Positions 60,430 to 64,000 of a stretch of 64,000 nt of DNA are shown here, piece after piece. Below the pieces are notes generated by a model, which saw only the letters and a list, made by a program, of their open reading frames with translations, searched no databases and was not told the DNA's origin. The position numbers were made by a program, and so were the translations under genes. Source of the stretch: Parapedobacter pyrenivorans (GTDB lineage Bacteria; Bacteroidota; Bacteroidia; Sphingobacteriales; Sphingobacteriaceae); assembly GCF_014636865.1 (NCBI RefSeq), contig NZ_BMER01000001.1, positions 186,001 through 250,000 on the forward strand, written 5' to 3'. How positions within the stretch are numbered: the stretch's first letter is position 1; each line of letters opens with the position of its first letter.

Positions 60430-63400
60430 TTAAAAAGTGAGATCCAAGCCGAACATAAACGTTTTTGCCCAAGGGTAATAGCCCTGATCGGTTTCCCCTT
60501 GATCAGACAGCTGTTTGTTGCGGTACACATAAGCCGTTTCGGGGTCGACATACTTCGTATTCTTTTTGAGGGGCGACCAGTACGCGAGATTCTCGCCCGA
60601 GAAGTAAAGCCTAACCTGATCGATGCCAACCTTTTTGAAGAACGTAACCGGTAGCGAATAGCCCACCGTTAGGTTCTTAAAACGCAAATACGCGATATTC
60701 TGGAGGTAGCGGTCGTTGGTTTTGGCGAGGTATCCGCCGGTTGCCAAGTAGGCTCTCGCCCGGGGGAAGTAAGCGTCGGGGTTATCTTCCGACCACACCT
60801 TGTCGATAAAGTTGTAGGGCATGAACGACCCGTAAGAGGCAGAGTAATGGCCCCAGAAGTCGCGCGTATTACCATGCAGGTAAACGTGGTGCGTACCGGT
60901 ACCCTGGAACATGGCCGACACGTCGAAGCCCATCCAGCGTGCGCTCATATTGATGCCGTAGGAGAGCGAAGGGAGTGAATTGCCCAGTTTTACAAGGTCG
61001 CCCGAATCGTCGACCGTGTTGGCACCTACACCCCAGATGCCGTCGCCGTTTGTATCGAGGAACTTGAGATCTCCCGCCATCCAGCCACCGGTGAGCCGCG
61101 ACGACTGCAGGCTCAGGTTCACCTCTTTGGCATATTGTTTCGCCTCTTCGTCGGTTTTGAAGAAGCCGTCCGTGCGGTAGCCCCAGATTTCGCCCCACTC
61201 TTCGCCGACGTAATGGGCCTTGGCGAACGACCGTTCGGGGTTGTCGTATTTGGTGACCATCGTTTTGTAATCGCTGAGGTTAGCACCAAGGCTGTAGGCA
61301 AAAGGTTTACCTGCTAAATTAAACTGATCACGCCAGTTGAAGGCGATCTCGTAGCCTTTGGTCCGCAGGTCGGCGGCGTTCATCTCGGGAGGATTTGCAC
61401 CGTAAACGGCGGGCAGGGCCACACCGGCCGTGAGCATATCCCTGGTGTCGCGGATATAGACGTCGGCCGTCATGTTCAAACGGTTTTGGAGCATGTCGAG
61501 GTCGAGCCCCACGTCCCATTGCTCGGACGTTTCCCAAGAAAGGTCGTCGGCCAGGGGATCGCCCAGCGAGGCTTGTTTAGAGGGCGTGGATCCGCCGAAG
61601 AGGTTGTTCAAGTTGCTGATCGTTACCAGTCGGATATAGGCATAGTAGCTCGATACGTTCTGGTTGCCCAAGCTGCCGAAAGAGCCCCGCAGCTTGAGGT
61701 TGTCGATCAGGCGACCTGCACCGCCGTCTTTGAAGAACGGCTCTTCGGAGATTCTCCAGCCCGCGGATGCCGACGGGAAGAACCCCCAACGACTCTCCGA
61801 TGCAAAACGCGAGGTGCCGTCGTAGCGACCGCTGACCTCAACGAGGTAACGCCCCTTGTAGTCGTAGTTGGCGCGGCCGAAGATACCCATCAGCGCATAT
61901 TCGCTCTGACCACCACCCACACTGGTGATGACGGCGCCGTTGTCATCGGTACCGACCAAGTTGAGGTCGTTTATATCGGGAACGACCAAGTTTTCGCCAA
62001 CTGCCCGGAGGCCTTTGGTGTGCCGTGTTTCGTAGTTGAAACCACCCACGGCAGCCACGTGGTGAGTATCACCGAAAGTGTCGTCGTAGTTGGCAAACGC
62101 GTTGAACGACTTGTATTTGTTGGTGCTTGCGCTCTCCGTCAGCCGGTTGATACCCGCTCCTGTGGTATATGACTCCATCGGGCCATCTGGAAAGACGCGG
62201 TAGTGGAGGGGATTACCACGGGCCGTGGTTCGGTCTTGGTAGAACCGGTAGGTGAAGTCGCCTGTGACGGTGAGTGTTCTGTGCGGCTTCAATACCAAAC
62301 GCGTGGTGGTCGAGAAGTCGTTGTCGGAGTCGATCGTGGGGTGCTCCCCATTGATCAGCATGATTTGCCGGCCGTTCCCTACCTTGTAGGTGTTGATCAA
62401 ACCGTCGGTATCGTAGATGCCCGACCCATCTGGATTGAAGAAAGGGAAATTCGCGAGGGCATGGTTGGCGGCATTGTGGATGACGTTATCGATACCGTTC
62501 TGGTTGTTGTATTTGGAGTCGAACAGCGAGATGTTACTCGACAGGGTTGCCCATTTGTTGATGTTGAAGTCGACTTTCGAGCGCATGTTGTAGCGGTTGA
62601 GTACGTCGGGGTGATGCCGCTGCATACCTTGTTCGCGGAGATAGGCCCCCGAGACAAAGTATTTGACATCGTCCGTGCCTCCGCTCAGCGAGACGCTGTG
62701 CTGCTGGTTGGGGCGTCTTTCGCGGAACAGCCCGTCCCACCAGTCTTGGTTGGCGTAGTAAATCCACCGTCTTTTGCCATCGCGCACATCTTCAATGACC
62801 CACGGCCGATCGGGGTGTTCGGTTTTGTCGTTTACGCGAGCCAACAGCTCTTCCATATCCTTTTCGGTATACTGGATGTATTTGTTGCCCGAGTCGGCCT
62901 GCCAGAATTTGTTGACCAGGAATACCGACCAGTAGCCGCGGTTTTCATAGTCGGTCGACGCGGTGGGTGCTTCCCAGCCCATGCGCGAACTGTAACGGAC
63001 AACGGCTTTGCCGTCGGAGGCCCCCCCGCTCTTGGTGGTTACCAAGATGACACCGAATGCGGCGCGAGCGCCATAGATGGCTGCGGCCGAAGCATCCTTG
63101 ATGATGGAAATCGACTCGACGTCTCTTGGGTTGACACGGTTCAGGTCGCCTTCGGCACCATCAATCAGCACCAACGGCTCGGTTTCGTTGATCGACGTAA
63201 TACCCCGGATATTGATGTCGGGCGTCGAACCGGGCTTACCCGCACTGGTGGTGACATTGAGGCCCGGTGCGGCTCCCTGTAGCATGCCGGTAACGGTGGG
63301 AGTGACGCGGTCTTCGAGTTCCGCACCGGTTACGACCGAGACCGCACCGGTCAGGTTGACGCGCTTTTGGGTGCCGTAGCCCACCACGACGGCGGTTTCG

Positions 63401-63801
63401 AGCCCGATAACATCTTGTTGTAGGTAAATGGTCAGATCGGTCTGATCGGAGGTGATGGGCTCTGTTTTGGTGATGTAGCCCATGAACCGGACGTTCAACG
63501 CCTTGGTTCCCTCCGGAATGGAGAGGGTGAACCGCCCGTCGTCATCCGTAGTAGCGCCTTTGGACGAACCTTCTGCGACGACGGAAGCGCCCGCGATGGG
63601 CTGCTCTTGGATGTCGAGCACCCTGCCCGACACCACTCTTTCTTGGACAGCCGTCGGTTTTTGCGAGTTGTCGCTATGACGGGCCTGGGTAGTCCAGCCA
63701 TTCAATACGAACACGAGTAGGGTAGCCATTGCCATCAGGAGCCGCTTGCCCGAACACGCCTTACATACGTATGTAAGATTTAAATGTAGTTTGTTCTTCA
63801 T
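60430..63801 (-). CDS. SusC/RagA-family TonB-dependent outer-membrane transporter (second pair)
   Basis: 1123 residues. After the signal region come the CarboxypepD_reg-like domain (VSGRVLDIQEQPIAGASVVA), the plug (VVVGYGTQKRVNLTGAVSV, PLVLIDGAEGDLNRVNPRDV) and the SusC hallmark ASAAAIYGARAAFGVILVTT, then the barrel ending AKTFMFGLDLTF. It is the first gene of the second locus, with a -7 box at 63863-63870. The downstream phosphodiesterases suggest a phosphodiester-containing cargo; this is inference. Confidence 0.96.
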   Translation of the reverse strand: MKNKLHLNLTYVCKACSGKRLLMAMATLLVFVLNGWTTQARHSDNSQKPTAVQERVVSGRVLDIQEQPIAGASVVAEGSSKGATTDDDGRFTLSIPEGTKALNVRFMGYITKTEPITSDQTDLTIYLQQDVIGLETAVVVGYGTQKRVNLTGAVSVVTGAELEDRVTPTVTGMLQGAAPGLNVTTSAGKPGSTPDINIRGITSINETEPLVLIDGAEGDLNRVNPRDVESISIIKDASAAAIYGARAAFGVILVTTKSGGASDGKAVVRYSSRMGWEAPTASTDYENRGYWSVFLVNKFWQADSGNKYIQYTEKDMEELLARVNDKTEHPDRPWVIEDVRDGKRRWIYYANQDWWDGLFRERRPNQQHSVSLSGGTDDVKYFVSGAYLREQGMQRHHPDVLNRYNMRSKVDFNINKWATLSSNISLFDSKYNNQNGIDNVIHNAANHALANFPFFNPDGSGIYDTDGLINTYKVGNGRQIMLINGEHPTIDSDNDFSTTTRLVLKPHRTLTVTGDFTYRFYQDRTTARGNPLHYRVFPDGPMESYTTGAGINRLTESASTNKYKSFNAFANYDDTFGDTHHVAAVGGFNYETRHTKGLRAVGENLVVPDINDLNLVGTDDNGAVITSVGGGQSEYALMGIFGRANYDYKGRYLVEVSGRYDGTSRFASESRWGFFPSASAGWRISEEPFFKDGGAGRLIDNLKLRGSFGSLGNQNVSSYYAYIRLVTISNLNNLFGGSTPSKQASLGDPLADDLSWETSEQWDVGLDLDMLQNRLNMTADVYIRDTRDMLTAGVALPAVYGANPPEMNAADLRTKGYEIAFNWRDQFNLAGKPFAYSLGANLSDYKTMVTKYDNPERSFAKAHYVGEEWGEIWGYRTDGFFKTDEEAKQYAKEVNLSLQSSRLTGGWMAGDLKFLDTNGDGIWGVGANTVDDSGDLVKLGNSLPSLSYGINMSARWMGFDVSAMFQGTGTHHVYLHGNTRDFWGHYSASYGSFMPYNFIDKVWSEDNPDAYFPRARAYLATGGYLAKTNDRYLQNIAYLRFKNLTVGYSLPVTFFKKVGIDQVRLYFSGENLAYWSPLKKNTKYVDPETAYVYRNKQLSDQGETDQGYYPWAKTFMFGLDLTF

Positions 63802-63862
63802 TAGCTTAAAATGATTTGATTGTTCTTACAGTTTATTCATTATGCACTTATTTTTTGCCCGG

Positions 63863-63870
63863 CAAAATTA
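63863..63870 (-). promoter_or_regulatory. Putative -7 promoter box for the second SusC/SusD pair
   Basis: The minus strand reads TAATTTTG (TAnnTTTG), 62 bp before ATG 63801, leaving a leader of about 55 nt. The remaining 130 bp to the window end show no gene. Confidence 0.55.
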
Positions 63871-64000
63871 GCCTATTGGCAGGTCGTATACCTTCCGTTA
63901 AGGTTACGCTTATATTATGTTCTGATTAAGACAAGCCTTAGCATATCTTTCTATCCAAATACAAATCCGCGTTTCTTCCCCAATGGACTTATTTTCACTT

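Noticed and set aside
59313-60440. 375-residue plus-strand open frame
   Set aside because: It is antisense to the second SusD gene, which is unmistakable; no family or signal is seen.
60411-60629. N-terminal extension of the second SusD
   Set aside because: It would overlap the end of SusC and place a signal peptide and lipobox 73 residues inside the protein.
62203-63282. 359-residue plus-strand open frame
   Set aside because: It is antisense to the second SusC gene and its Val/Asp/Gly-rich composition is a shadow of that gene.

Overview
The window reads as a Bacteroidota chromosome segment, most likely from the Sphingobacteriaceae. The evidence is two SusC/SusD pairs, the gliding gene gldC, Bacteroidota-type lipoprotein families (DUF4998, DUF5000), an ECF sigma factor, and -7 promoter boxes of the TAnnTTTG type with almost no Shine-Dalgarno sequences. 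By eye the base composition is about half G+C, with short AT-rich divergent promoter regions. A Parapedobacter-like genus would fit, but that is inference. I see no rRNA, tRNA, CRISPR array, transposase or integrase.

Region 1 (1-27.8 kb, all minus strand) is a large utilisation locus of about 21 tightly packed genes. It appears to be transcribed from near 28.0 kb towards the left edge. It holds a SusC/SusD pair, surface lipoproteins (one ending in a tachylectin-2-like propeller), an amino-sugar salvage set (MurQ, NagA, a BadF-type MurNAc/GlcNAc kinase, a FucP-type permease), a CE4 polysaccharide deacetylase, two SGNH esterases, a DUF1080 protein, a Tat-exported Gfo/Idh/MocA oxidoreductase and a PVC-type cytochrome c dehydrogenase. 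It also holds Tat-exported DegT-family aminotransferases and neutral-ceramidase-like hydrolases. The set suggests uptake and dismantling of an acylated, N-acetylated amino-sugar polymer or peptidoglycan-derived sugars. No glycoside hydrolase is recognisable within the window.

Region 2 (28-33.1 kb) holds a stand-alone 3-hydroxyacyl-CoA-dehydrogenase-like gene, a third ceramidase-like/Tat-DegT module, and a DeoR/GlpR-type regulator that probably controls the amino-sugar genes. A sequence motif is shared between the two divergent promoter regions.

Region 3 (33.2-50.6 kb) is mostly housekeeping: DUF1801, PhnB-like VOC, GNAT, 2H phosphoesterase, ECF sigma factor, GlyA, IscA-type Fe-S protein, IleS, a DksA-like protein, LspA, Gnd, a RmlD-like reductase, an acyl-CoA thioesterase, a second DUF1080 lipoprotein, EVE protein, GldC and a DEAD-box helicase. 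Between iscA and ileS lies an 11-bp-phased TTACC array that changes orientation near its right end. Region 4 (50.7-64 kb, minus strand) is a second SusC/SusD-led locus. It has no glycosidase but carries two secreted glycerophosphodiester phosphodiesterases, a polyol-type permease, two FGGY kinases, a 2-hydroxyacid dehydrogenase and a histidine phosphatase. It looks like a system for glycerophosphodiesters or teichoic-acid-like polyol phosphates.
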